DNA from: SIG440 sp045591035
Lineage (GTDB): Bacteria; Bacillota; Clostridia; Monoglobales; Monoglobaceae
Direction: 5' to 3'
Length of the DNA: 33,908 nucleotides
NCBI GenBank assembly: GCA_045591035.1
Contig: JAZNSG010000039.1
Span: 1-33,908 of the forward strand
In this document: piece by piece, positions 22,199 to 29,793 of the stretch
How the letters are laid out: each line of letters starts with the position of its first letter
Position numbering within the stretch: the first letter of the stretch is position 1
The notes under the pieces: generated by a model
The model's database searches: none
Told to the model about the DNA's origin: nothing
What the model saw: only the letters and a program-made list of their open reading frames with translations
Translations under genes and position numbers: made by a program

Positions 22199-23179
22199 AT
22201 GAACTCAAATGTAAGACCCGATACAATGAAACGTATCACAACAAAGGAACTCGCAGATAAATTTATTGAAGAACAAGTAGCTGAGGTTCGTGCTCAGGTT
22301 GGGGACAAAAAGGTTTTACTTGCACTTTCGGGCGGCGTTGACAGCTCGGTTGTTGCGGCACTTTTGATTAAGGCAATCGGCAAACAGCTTGTTTGTGTGC
22401 ATGTGAATCACGGACTCATGAGAAAGGGCGAAAGCGAACAGGTTATTGAAGTGTTCGGCAAGGAGCTGGATGCAAACCTTATATATATTGACGCGACAGA
22501 CAGATTCGTGGACCTTTTGAAGGATGTTGCAGCACCCGAGAAAAAGAGAAAGATTCCCGGCGGTGAGTTTATCAAGGTGTTTGATGAAGAGGCTGCGAAG
22601 CTTGAGGGCATTGATTTTCTTGCTCAGGGAACAATCTATCCCGACATCCTTGAAAGTGATGGGGTAAAGGCACATCACAATGTTGGCGGACTTCCCGAAG
22701 ATATGGAAATGGAACTTGTTGAACCGGTTAAGCTTCTTTACAAAGACGAGGTAAGAGTTGTGGGCAGTGCTCTTGGACTTCCAGATGAGATGGTTTATCG
22801 TCAGCCCTTCCCCGGACCCGGCCTTGGTGTTCGTTGCCTCGGCGCAATCACCCGTGACAGACTCCATGCACTTCGCGAGGCAGATGCAATCCTCAGAGAG
22901 GAATTTGATAAATGTGGTCTTGCGGGGAAAGTATGGCAGTATTTCATTGCAGTTCCCGATTTCAAAAGCGTCGGCGTAAGAAACGACAAGAGATATGAGG
23001 GTTGGCCTGCAATTATCCGTGCAGTGAACACAACCGATGCGATGACTGCGACAATCGAAGAAATTCCATACGAAGTGCTTCATAAAATTACAAATCGTAT
23101 TACAGCAGAGGTTGAGGGCATAAACAGAGTTCTTCTTGACCTCACACCAAAGCCCGTAGGCACAATAGAGTGGGAATAA
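22199..23179 (+). CDS. guaA: GMP synthase, stand-alone ATP-pyrophosphatase subunit
   Basis: This 326-residue protein corresponds to the C-terminal two-thirds of bacterial GuaA, which aminates XMP to GMP. The PP-loop LALSGGVDSSVVAALL is at residues 41-56. HHNVGGLPEDM, RQPFPGPGLGVRCLG and the C-terminal GTIEWE are intact. The class I glutamine amidotransferase domain (about 190 residues in typical bacterial GuaA) is absent. The gene has its own AGGAGG site and ATG, so it is not a fragment caused by a bad start call. Either it uses ammonia or a separate glutaminase subunit exists, as in many archaea. Its 3' end is the left half of an att-like duplication. Confidence 0.93.
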   Translation: MNSNVRPDTMKRITTKELADKFIEEQVAEVRAQVGDKKVLLALSGGVDSSVVAALLIKAIGKQLVCVHVNHGLMRKGESEQVIEVFGKELDANLIYIDATDRFVDLLKDVAAPEKKRKIPGGEFIKVFDEEAAKLEGIDFLAQGTIYPDILESDGVKAHHNVGGLPEDMEMELVEPVKLLYKDEVRVVGSALGLPDEMVYRQPFPGPGLGVRCLGAITRDRLHALREADAILREEFDKCGLAGKVWQYFIAVPDFKSVGVRNDKRYEGWPAIIRAVNTTDAMTATIEEIPYEVLHKITNRITAEVEGINRVLLDLTPKPVGTIEWE

Positions 23180-23181
23180 AA
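23166..23181 (+). repeat. att-like core, left copy (in guaA)
   Basis: 16-bp core covering the codons for the C-terminal EWE and the stop of guaA; identical to 24254-24269. Confidence 0.78.
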
Positions 23182-23189
23182 TGAAGAAA

Positions 23190-23223
23190 CCCCGAAAACC
23201 TTGTATTTTCAAGGCTTTCGGGG
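23190..23223 (+). terminator. Terminator-like hairpin after guaA
   Basis: ccccgaaaaccttg (23190-23203) pairs with caaggctttcgggg (23210-23223) with one mismatch, followed by ATTTTC. The U-tract is weak. Confidence 0.65.
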
Positions 23224-23239
23224 ATTTTCAAAAGTGAAT

Positions 23240-23259
23240 TGACAACACTTTTGACAACA
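23240..23259 (+). repeat. 20-bp repeat near the left att core
   Basis: tgacaacacttttgacaaca, itself a pair of TGACAACA units separated by four bases. An exact second copy is at 24133-24152. Repeats of this kind beside an att core are often recombinase arm-binding sites; that role is inferred. Confidence 0.75.
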
Positions 23260-23329
23260 GTTTAATTTGGAAAGTCACACAGATAACTTATAAATTGAGT
23301 GATTTTTGAATTGGTTAGGAGATAATAAT

Positions 23330-24127
23330 ATGAATAAAAACTGCATATTGTGCCAAAAATCGGTCAGCCATAGAGAAATGCCTTTAGAACTTTCGGGCGG
23401 TCATATATTATGTCGTGATTGTGATAATAGCATTATATATGATTTGAAAAAAATATATAAGTCTATGCCGAAAGATGAGTTTGAGAGAATTAAAGTTAAA
23501 ATAATAGATTATGCTAAAGATAAATATCAACAAAATATTCTTGATATCATTGTCGCTACAATTGATGATACATATGGTGGGGGATGTGGAGAGTATCGTT
23601 CTTTTGAAATAACAAATAGCAATATTGGTCCGTTTGAAAATCAAGATTTAGTATATACGATTGACGGCGTGCGAGGAAGACACATTGATATTTACACAGA
23701 TAAGGTTGTTATAACCACAAAAGTAACTTTGGGTTCATTACTTACACATAATGCGACAGACGGAGAAAAAACTATATATTATTCAGATTGTATAGGTGTT
23801 CAATTTAAAAAATCACAATTTGCGATTGGATATTTGCAATTAGAAACTGCATCAAGCAACGGAAATAACAAAGGAAGCAATTTCTTTGCAGAAAATTCTT
23901 TTACATTTGATGAAACTGTAATCTCAAATGGAAAAATGATGGAAGTTGCTGACTATGTAAAGTCCCGTGTGGATGCTGTTAAAAAGGGTGGAACCGCACA
24001 AGTTTCATCAAATAACAGCAATGTATCTGTTGCTGACGAATTGTTGAAATTAAAGCAACTTCTTGATATGGGAGTTTTATCACAAGAAGAATTCAATGAA
24101 CAAAAGAATAAGTTGTTAAACAAATAA
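23330..24127 (+). CDS. Zinc-ribbon / SHOCT-domain protein
   Basis: This 265-residue cytosolic protein carries two CxxC pairs at the N-terminus (C5-x2-C8 in NCILCQK and CRDCDN), a small zinc ribbon. The middle (about residues 90-200) is beta-rich with VYTIDGVRGRHIDIYTDKVVI, like bacterial PH-type domains. It ends in a SHOCT domain, VADELLKLKQLLDMGVLSQEEFNEQKNKLL. This combination is frequent in phages and integrated elements; its function is unknown. The ATG at 23330 follows TTAGGAGA. It is the only gene between the duplicated att-like cores. It is more AT-rich than guaA, consistent with foreign origin. Confidence 0.85.
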   Translation: MNKNCILCQKSVSHREMPLELSGGHILCRDCDNSIIYDLKKIYKSMPKDEFERIKVKIIDYAKDKYQQNILDIIVATIDDTYGGGCGEYRSFEITNSNIGPFENQDLVYTIDGVRGRHIDIYTDKVVITTKVTLGSLLTHNATDGEKTIYYSDCIGVQFKKSQFAIGYLQLETASSNGNNKGSNFFAENSFTFDETVISNGKMMEVADYVKSRVDAVKKGGTAQVSSNNSNVSVADELLKLKQLLDMGVLSQEEFNEQKNKLLNK

Positions 24128-24132
24128 ATTTC

Positions 24133-24152
24133 TGACAACACTTTTGACAACA
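24133..24152 (+). repeat. 20-bp repeat, right copy
   Basis: Exact copy of 23240-23259, five bases after the stop of the SHOCT gene and in the same orientation. Confidence 0.75.
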
Positions 24153-24253
24153 CTATTACAGTTGAATGTGTGAAATAGGTGTATATAACTACATATTACA
24201 ACATCAAAACCACTTGAAATTGGCTGTATATAACTCAAAAACAAAAGTGATGT

Positions 24254-24269
24254 TAGAGTGGGAATAAAA
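24254..24269 (+). repeat. att-like core, right copy
   Basis: Exact copy of the guaA 3' end outside any gene. It is followed within ten bases by a good terminator that may be the original guaA terminator. The gap 24128-24445 holds this copy, the 20-bp repeat, the terminator, the next promoter and its leader hairpin. Confidence 0.78.
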
Positions 24270-24276
24270 CTGAACT

Positions 24277-24303
24277 TAAAAGCCCTGATTTTCAGGGCTT
24301 TTT
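24277..24303 (+). terminator. Intrinsic terminator beyond the right att core
   Basis: aaaagccctga pairs with tcagggctttt around a three-base loop, ending in a T-run. Confidence 0.85.
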
Positions 24304-24346
24304 ATGTTGGAATGTATATCCGGATTGTTTCAGGCGTTTTAGATTA

Positions 24347-24375
24347 TTGACTTATTTTGAAAGATATATTATACT
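24347..24375 (+). promoter_or_regulatory. Promoter of the glycan cluster
   Basis: -35 TTGACT (24347-24352), 17-bp spacer, -10 TATACT (24370-24375), about 70 bases before the first ATG of the cluster. Confidence 0.78.
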
Positions 24376-24405
24376 ATATTATTATAGGTAGAATAGGATT
24401 ATTGT

Positions 24406-24424
24406 ATGCTTTTTCAAAAAGCAT
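24406..24424 (+). promoter_or_regulatory. Leader palindrome of the glycan cluster
   Basis: atgcttttt (24406-24414) and aaaaagcat (24416-24424) form a 9-bp palindrome with a single central base. It lies in the predicted leader nine bases before the ribosome binding site (aaaggtgag). It may be an operator or an RNA hairpin; there is no T-run, so it is not a terminator. Confidence 0.45.
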
Positions 24425-24445
24425 TTCAGGAAAAGGTGAGTAAAC

Positions 24446-25567
24446 ATGGAAAACAAAAGAATACCACTGGCGACTCCGACCATGCATGAAGAGGAAATGG
24501 AATACATAAAGGAAGCCTTTGAAAAAAACTGGATAGCACCTTTGGGCTTCAACTGTGACGGACTTGAAGAAGAAGTCGCAAAGTATATGGGCGAGGAGCT
24601 TTTTAATCTGGCTCTTGTTTCGGGGACTTCGGCTTTGCATCTGGCGGTCAAACTTGCCGGAGTGAAACCGGGAGATAGGGTTCTTTGTTCGGATATGACC
24701 TTTTCGGCGACAGTGAATCCTGTTGTTTACGAGGGTGGCGTTCCCGTATTTGTAGACAGCGAAGAAAATACTTGGAATATGGACCCTGATGCTCTTGAAA
24801 AAGCTTTTGAAAAGTATCCTGAGACGAGAGTTGTCGTTCTTGCACATTTGTATGGTGTTCCGTCGAAAATGGATGAGATACTTTCAATTTGCAAAAGGCA
24901 CAATGCGGTTTTGATTGAAGATGCGGCTGAGGCTTTGTCTGCTACATATCATGGTAAAAAGTGCGGAACCTTTGGGGATTATAATGCCATAAGCTTTAAC
25001 GGAAACAAGATAATTACCACATCAGGTGGCGGTATGCTTATGACTAAGGAAAAGTCTGCACGAGACAAGGCTTTCTTCTGGGCTACCCAGTCAAGGGAAA
25101 AGGCTGTTTGGTACGAACACAAGGAAATCGGCTACAACTACCGTATGTCAAATGTTGTTGCGGGTATAGGCCGGGGACAGCTTAAGCATCTTGAAGAACA
25201 CAGAAACCTGAAAGAACAGATTTATTTCCGCTATAAAAATGGATTTGAGGGTCTTCCAATAAAAATGAACCCATATCTTGAGGACACAATGCCTAATTTC
25301 TGGCTGTCTTGTATGACTATTGATGAGGGCGTAAATATAAGTCCCATGGAGATTATAACTGAACTTGACAAGGCAAACATTGAAGCCAGACCAATCTGGA
25401 AGCCCATGCATCTTCAGCCGGTGTTTGAAAATTGTGACTTTGTTACAACGAAGAACAAGGCAACAGATGAAGATATCTTTGAAAGAGGGTTGTGTTTGCC
25501 CTCAGATATAAAAATGACGAATGAAGAGCAAGGCAGAGTTATAGAAATAATAAAATCGTTCTTTTGA
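24446..25567 (+). CDS. DegT/DnrJ/EryC1 sugar aminotransferase (PglE/LegC-like)
   Basis: This 373-residue PLP enzyme transfers an amino group from glutamate to a nucleotide-linked keto-sugar. The PLP lysine is K188 in SFNGNKIITTSGGGM. The entry motif WIAPLGFNCDGLEEEVAKYMG and the cofactor segment LVSGTSALHLAVKLAGVKPGD are classic for the family. The WIAPLG opening resembles UDP-4-amino-4,6-dideoxy-sugar transaminases such as PglE. The matching 4,6-dehydratase is not in the window. It is first in a cluster and followed at 8 bp by a PglC-like phosphoglycosyltransferase. Confidence 0.9.
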   Translation: MENKRIPLATPTMHEEEMEYIKEAFEKNWIAPLGFNCDGLEEEVAKYMGEELFNLALVSGTSALHLAVKLAGVKPGDRVLCSDMTFSATVNPVVYEGGVPVFVDSEENTWNMDPDALEKAFEKYPETRVVVLAHLYGVPSKMDEILSICKRHNAVLIEDAAEALSATYHGKKCGTFGDYNAISFNGNKIITTSGGGMLMTKEKSARDKAFFWATQSREKAVWYEHKEIGYNYRMSNVVAGIGRGQLKHLEEHRNLKEQIYFRYKNGFEGLPIKMNPYLEDTMPNFWLSCMTIDEGVNISPMEIITELDKANIEARPIWKPMHLQPVFENCDFVTTKNKATDEDIFERGLCLPSDIKMTNEEQGRVIEIIKSFF

Positions 25568-25575
25568 GGTGAAAT

Positions 25576-26241
25576 ATGTACAAAAATGTAATAAAGAGAT
25601 TATTTGACGTTGTTCTTTCGTTTTTCGCTTTGGTTGTTTTATCACCGATTCTACTTATTTTGCTTGTGGTTACTTCGATTGCTATGAAAGGAAATCCCTT
25701 TTTTGTTCAGGAAAGACCGGGGAGGATTGGCAAAGACGGAGAAGAAAAGATATTCAAGCTCATTAAGTTTCGTACAATGAGCAACAAAAGGGATAAAAAC
25801 GGAGAGCTTCTCCCTGATGAGGAGAGACTTAATAAGTTTGGAAAGTTTTTGCGTTCAACCTCGGCAGATGAGCTACCTGAGCTTATCAACATCCTGAAAG
25901 GTGATATGTCAATAGTGGGTCCAAGACCCCTATTGGTCAGTTATCTGCCTTATTATACAGCGAAAGAAAGACAAAGACATGATGTTCGCCCGGGCCTTAC
26001 CGGTTTGGCACAAGTTAGTGGCAGAAATACGGTTTCATGGGAAGAAAGATTTGAACTGGATGCTGAATATCGAAACAATGTGACTTTTCTGAATGATGCA
26101 AAAATAATCATCAGCACTGTAAAGTCTGTTCTTTTTCACGAAAGTATAGAATTGAATGCATTGGAGAATTTTGATGAATACAGAAAAAAACAACTACAGA
26201 ATTCCGACACTAATACAGTCGTTGGGGCAATTCAAAAATAA
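25576..26241 (+). CDS. Undecaprenyl-phosphate phosphoglycosyltransferase (PglC-like)
   Basis: This 221-residue monotopic membrane enzyme moves a sugar-1-phosphate from UDP-sugar to undecaprenyl phosphate, the first membrane step of glycan assembly. It has one N-terminal hydrophobic re-entrant helix (RLFDVVLSFFALVVLSPILL), and then the cytoplasmic bacterial sugar transferase core. The catalytic Asp-Glu pair is D98-E99 in STSADELPELINILKGDMSIVGPRPLL. The length fits the minimal PglC/WecP-type rather than the large WbaP. The last 68 bp overlap the start of the next gene, so the C-terminal tail (EYRKKQLQNSD...) is double coding. Confidence 0.93.
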   Translation: MYKNVIKRLFDVVLSFFALVVLSPILLILLVVTSIAMKGNPFFVQERPGRIGKDGEEKIFKLIKFRTMSNKRDKNGELLPDEERLNKFGKFLRSTSADELPELINILKGDMSIVGPRPLLVSYLPYYTAKERQRHDVRPGLTGLAQVSGRNTVSWEERFELDAEYRNNVTFLNDAKIIISTVKSVLFHESIELNALENFDEYRKKQLQNSDTNTVVGAIQK

Positions 26242-27121
26242 CAATCTATATATCAAGCGAGATGACCTGCTACCATTTTCTTTTGGCGGAAACAAAGCAC
26301 GAAAGGCAATGTATTTTCTTGATGAGATAAAAAGAACGAAATCAAATTGCATTATTACATATGGCAGCAACAGTAGTAATCATTGTCGAATCATTGCCAA
26401 TCTGGCGGCTTCTTTGAAAATGAGATGTATTATTATTTCGCCCGAAGAAGATGATGAGTCTACGTTCAATTTGCAAATGCTGGATTGTTTTGGTGCAGAT
26501 GTGATCCGCTGCCCGATATCAGACGTCTCAAAAACAATAGAAAACACAGTTGACTCTATGAAGAATCAGGGCTTTTCCCCGTATTTCATTATGGGCGGAG
26601 GACACGGTAATTCAGGCACACAGGCTTATGTTGATTGTTTTTCTGAAATCTTAGATTATGAAAATGGCAACAACACACATTTTGATTATATTTTTCACGC
26701 TTCGGGAACAGGAACAACTCAAGCCGGTCTTGTGTGTGGCAAAATTTTGAATAACAGTAACAAGAAAATTATAGGAATAAGCATTGCCAGGAGAAATCCC
26801 AAAGCTAAACAGGTCGTTGCAGATAGTGTGAATGAATATATGACGTCGTTAGGATTTTGTGATGATTATTCTGAACAAGTCGAGCTGATAGATGATTATG
26901 TTCTTGATGGTTATGGAAAATACAACACCGAAATAGACAAAACAATTCAAAATGTCCTAATTGACTATGGCATTCCATTAAACAGAACATACACAGGAAA
27001 GGCATTTTGGGGAATGGGAGAGTTTTTAGAAAAAGAAAGCATCGAAAACAAGAATATACTGTTTATTCATACAGGTGGAACACCGTTGTTTTTCGACTAT
27101 TTGAGGGGGATTCAGGAATGA
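26174..27121 (+). CDS. PLP-dependent deaminase, D-cysteine desulfhydrase/ACC deaminase-like
   Basis: This is a 315-residue fold-type II PLP enzyme. The opening RIPTLIQSLGQFKNNNLYIKRDDLLPFSFGGNKARK is characteristic of the ACC deaminase / D-cysteine desulfhydrase family, with the PLP lysine in GGNKARK. YGSNSSNHCR is the substrate-loop motif and ASGTGTTQAGLV binds the PLP phosphate. Within this glycan cluster it might supply or modify an amino acid rather than degrade cysteine; that is inference. I chose the ATG at 26174, preceded by GGAG. This gives a 68-bp overlap with the phosphoglycosyltransferase gene. Its stop overlaps the next ATG (ATGA). Confidence 0.83.
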   Translation: MNTEKNNYRIPTLIQSLGQFKNNNLYIKRDDLLPFSFGGNKARKAMYFLDEIKRTKSNCIITYGSNSSNHCRIIANLAASLKMRCIIISPEEDDESTFNLQMLDCFGADVIRCPISDVSKTIENTVDSMKNQGFSPYFIMGGGHGNSGTQAYVDCFSEILDYENGNNTHFDYIFHASGTGTTQAGLVCGKILNNSNKKIIGISIARRNPKAKQVVADSVNEYMTSLGFCDDYSEQVELIDDYVLDGYGKYNTEIDKTIQNVLIDYGIPLNRTYTGKAFWGMGEFLEKESIENKNILFIHTGGTPLFFDYLRGIQE

Positions 27122-28077
27122 ATGTTTTAATATTAAGCGTCGGAACTCGCAACAAGATAGTTCAATATTTTAAGGATACTATCGGTATTACAGGAAAGGT
27201 TATTGCCACTGATATGAGCGAACTTGCACCGGCGGTATATGAAGCAGATAAGTTTTACAAAGTTCCTCGAATGACCGATGCCGGGTATATTGATGTGATT
27301 TTTGATATTTGTAAAAAAGAACATATCGGCGGCGTACTGACTTTAATAGACCCGGAACTTTCGCTACTTGCAAAATATAAAGATGAATTTGCGGCACTCG
27401 GAGTAATGGTGATAGGTTCTTCGTACGAACTCTGTGAACGAGCGCTTGATAAAATGGAAATGTACGATTGGCTTACAACCCATGGATATAATTGTGCAAA
27501 GAGTTACACAGACAAAGAAAAGTTCTTTGCTGATGTGGAGGCCGGAACTATTACATACCCCGTATTTGTAAAGCCTGTTCGAGGAAGTGCAAGTATTGCT
27601 ATTTCTAAGGTTTATGATAAAGAAACGGTTGAGTTGCTTTTTGCACATAATGATAATCTGATGATTCAGGAATTTCTTGACGGACAGGAAATCGGTGCCG
27701 ATGTATACATTGATATGGTCAGTGGAGAAACTGTGTCGATCTTTACCAAGAAGAAAATTTTAATGCGTGCCGGCGAAACTGATAAAGCGGTTTCCTTCAA
27801 AGATGAAAAATTATTTGCGCTGATTGAAAAATTTGCAAATGAAAGCGGCTGGTCGGGCCAAATTGATATTGATATTTTTGATGTCAACGGAGAGTATTAC
27901 ATCTCTGAGGTCAATCCGCGTTTTGGTGGCGGCTATCCTCATGCATATGAATGTGGGTGCGATCATATGTCTTTGATTTTGAATAATCTTGAGGGTAAGA
28001 CAAACAAGAAAAATATCGGAGCATATGAGGAAGGCGTTTATATGATGAAATATAATGAAATCAAGGTGAGAAAATGA
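27118..28077 (+). CDS. ATP-grasp ligase (carbamoyl-phosphate-synthase-like)
   Basis: This 319-residue ATP-grasp protein has an N-terminal Rossmann-like domain (MNVLILSVGTRNKIVQYFKD). The ATP-grasp core includes YPVFVKPVRGSASIAI, IQEFLDGQEIGADVYIDM and the metal-binding SEVNPRFGGGYPHA. It resembles stand-alone CarB-like / PylC-like ligases that form amide bonds using an acyl phosphate. In a sugar-biosynthesis cluster with an aminotransferase and a PLP enzyme, joining an amino acid or small acid to an amino sugar is a reasonable guess. Both ends overlap neighbours by four bases (ATGA), showing tight coupling. Confidence 0.87.
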   Translation: MNVLILSVGTRNKIVQYFKDTIGITGKVIATDMSELAPAVYEADKFYKVPRMTDAGYIDVIFDICKKEHIGGVLTLIDPELSLLAKYKDEFAALGVMVIGSSYELCERALDKMEMYDWLTTHGYNCAKSYTDKEKFFADVEAGTITYPVFVKPVRGSASIAISKVYDKETVELLFAHNDNLMIQEFLDGQEIGADVYIDMVSGETVSIFTKKKILMRAGETDKAVSFKDEKLFALIEKFANESGWSGQIDIDIFDVNGEYYISEVNPRFGGGYPHAYECGCDHMSLILNNLEGKTNKKNIGAYEEGVYMMKYNEIKVRK

Positions 28078-28625
28078 TAGATAACAAGAAAATGAGGTTT
28101 ATAAAAAACGAAAACGGAATTAACTATTATCTGTTTAAGCCATCATTACTGTCTCTTTACTATAACGATAAAAACTTCAGGCACAAGGATGAACCTTCTC
28201 ATCGTTTCTCTTTGTTTCACAAGTTGCATATGATGTGGTATATCTTGGCAATTCGGGGAGGGTACTCCATTCTTTATCTTGAACAGGACGGAGAAATTCT
28301 TTCATATATCATTTTTATTAAAGCTAATGACAGGATAATCAGAGGTTGTGGAAAAAACGATTATTATACGGTTTTTCTGTGGACTTATCCTGAGCATAGG
28401 GGTAAAGGTTTGGCAACCTTGATGTCAAAAACAATGCTGCAGGAGTTAAAGTTAGAATATAATCATTTTTATAAAACCATAAGCAAGGACAATATTCCTT
28501 CTATAAGAGTAGCGGAAAAATGTGGATTCCGCACTGAAAGCGATTGCGTGAAAACAAGGTGGCTGCATACAATCCAAAAAGTAGATAACGGGGAACAATA
28601 TTTATACTCCTGTTCAGCAGAATAA
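28074..28625 (+). CDS. GNAT-family N-acetyltransferase
   Basis: This 183-residue protein has GNAT motif A, TYPEHRGKGLATLMSK (acetyl-CoA pyrophosphate loop RGKGLAT), and the later IRVAEKCGFRTES. The N-terminal 80 residues are divergent. In this position it would acylate an amino sugar or the ligase product. The classical PglD acetyltransferase is a left-handed helix protein, so this would be a non-homologous substitute or a different step. It overlaps the ATP-grasp gene by ATGA. Confidence 0.83.
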   Translation: MIDNKKMRFIKNENGINYYLFKPSLLSLYYNDKNFRHKDEPSHRFSLFHKLHMMWYILAIRGGYSILYLEQDGEILSYIIFIKANDRIIRGCGKNDYYTVFLWTYPEHRGKGLATLMSKTMLQELKLEYNHFYKTISKDNIPSIRVAEKCGFRTESDCVKTRWLHTIQKVDNGEQYLYSCSAE

Positions 28626-28647
28626 ACGACTCTCAAGGAGGAAAACT

Positions 28648-29760
28648 ATGAAAATATTATATGTAACCACTATTGGTGGTACAATGAATTTTTTCAATTC
28701 CTTTATAAATCGGTTAATAAACGAAGGGCATACAGTTGATATAGCAACAAATGAAAATAGTTCAAAAGTGCCTTCGTGTTACCATGATTGGGGATGTACA
28801 GTACATCAGATTGATGCTTCTCGTTCTCCGCTAAACAAAGGGAACCTGAAAGCAATCAGACAATTAAAAATGCTTGTTGAACAAGAAAAATATGATATCG
28901 TTCATTGTCATACTCCGATTGCTGCTATGTGTACAAGACTTGCTTGTCGAAAGGCTCGGAAAAAGGGGACAAAAGTGATTTATACAGCTCACGGTTTTCA
29001 TTTTTTCAAAGGGGCGCCTTTAAAAAACTGGCTTCTTTATTATCCGGTAGAAAAATTATGTGCTTATTTTACTGACGTTCTGATTACCATAAACCAAGAG
29101 GATTTTAACCGTGCGAAAAAGCACATGAAGGCAAAAAAAGTGGTGCGTGTTCCCGGGGTGGGGATAGACTTAACGAAATTTGGTAATGTTGGTGTGGACC
29201 GGGCTACCATGAGACGTGAACTCGGATTGCCGGAAGATGCTGTTGTGTTGCTTTCGGTAGGCGAACTTAACGAAAATAAGAATCAACAAATAATAATCAG
29301 GGCTATGAGAGAATTGAATGATGCTCATATTCATTATTTAGTTGCCGGTGAGGGCTACAAGAAGGAGGAACTTCTGCAATTGTCAAATAAACTTGGTCTT
29401 GAGGATAAGGTGCATTTGCTTGGATACAGAAGCGACATAAATGATTTATGTAATGCGTCGGATATTTTTTGCTTTCCGTCTCGCCGGGAAGGGCTTGGTC
29501 TTGCTGCACTTGAAGCTATGGCGTGTGGGGTGCCGATAGTTACCTCCAATGTACACGGAATTAATGATTATAGCGAAAATGGAGTGACTGGATACAAGTG
29601 TGCCCCTGATGATTTAAGAGGTTTTGTTGATGCGATTAAAAAATTAGCAGAGGATGCATTCAAAAGGAAGAAAATGGGCGAAAATAATCGTGAAATAGTT
29701 AAACGATACAATGTAAGCCTTGTTACTGATAAAATGAAGGATATTTATTTCGGCGAATAA
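28648..29760 (+). CDS. GT4-family glycosyltransferase
   Basis: This 370-residue GT-B fold enzyme retains anomeric configuration. The N-terminal domain begins KILYVTTIGGTMNFF and contains YDIVHCHTPIAA and YTAHGFHFFKG. The C-terminal donor domain contains SVGELNENKNQ and the EX7E motif EGLGLAALEAMACGVP. Similar enzymes add the second sugar in Pgl and exopolysaccharide pathways, acting on the lipid-linked sugar made by the PglC-like enzyme. It has a strong AGGAGG site 22 bp after the acetyltransferase gene. Confidence 0.91.
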   Translation: MKILYVTTIGGTMNFFNSFINRLINEGHTVDIATNENSSKVPSCYHDWGCTVHQIDASRSPLNKGNLKAIRQLKMLVEQEKYDIVHCHTPIAAMCTRLACRKARKKGTKVIYTAHGFHFFKGAPLKNWLLYYPVEKLCAYFTDVLITINQEDFNRAKKHMKAKKVVRVPGVGIDLTKFGNVGVDRATMRRELGLPEDAVVLLSVGELNENKNQQIIIRAMRELNDAHIHYLVAGEGYKKEELLQLSNKLGLEDKVHLLGYRSDINDLCNASDIFCFPSRREGLGLAALEAMACGVPIVTSNVHGINDYSENGVTGYKCAPDDLRGFVDAIKKLAEDAFKRKKMGENNREIVKRYNVSLVTDKMKDIYFGE

Positions 29761-29793
29761 TATTAAGATAAACATATAATAATGGTGATTAAA

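Larger units (their letters stand above)
23166..24269 (+). mobile_element. Remnant of an element integrated at the guaA 3' end
   Basis: The last codons and stop of guaA (tagagtgggaataaaa) recur exactly at 24254-24269, 1088 bp later in the same orientation. The guaA 3' end is a well-known target of tyrosine-recombinase elements in Firmicutes, and such integration duplicates the core. Between the repeats there is one cargo gene, a terminator and two copies of a 20-bp repeat, but no integrase. It is therefore a decayed element or one moved by a recombinase acting in trans. Confidence 0.7.

Noticed and set aside
22316..23212. 298-codon minus-strand frame opposite guaA
   Set aside because: It is a mirror of a highly conserved plus-strand gene; its translation has no recognisable domain and no ribosome binding site.
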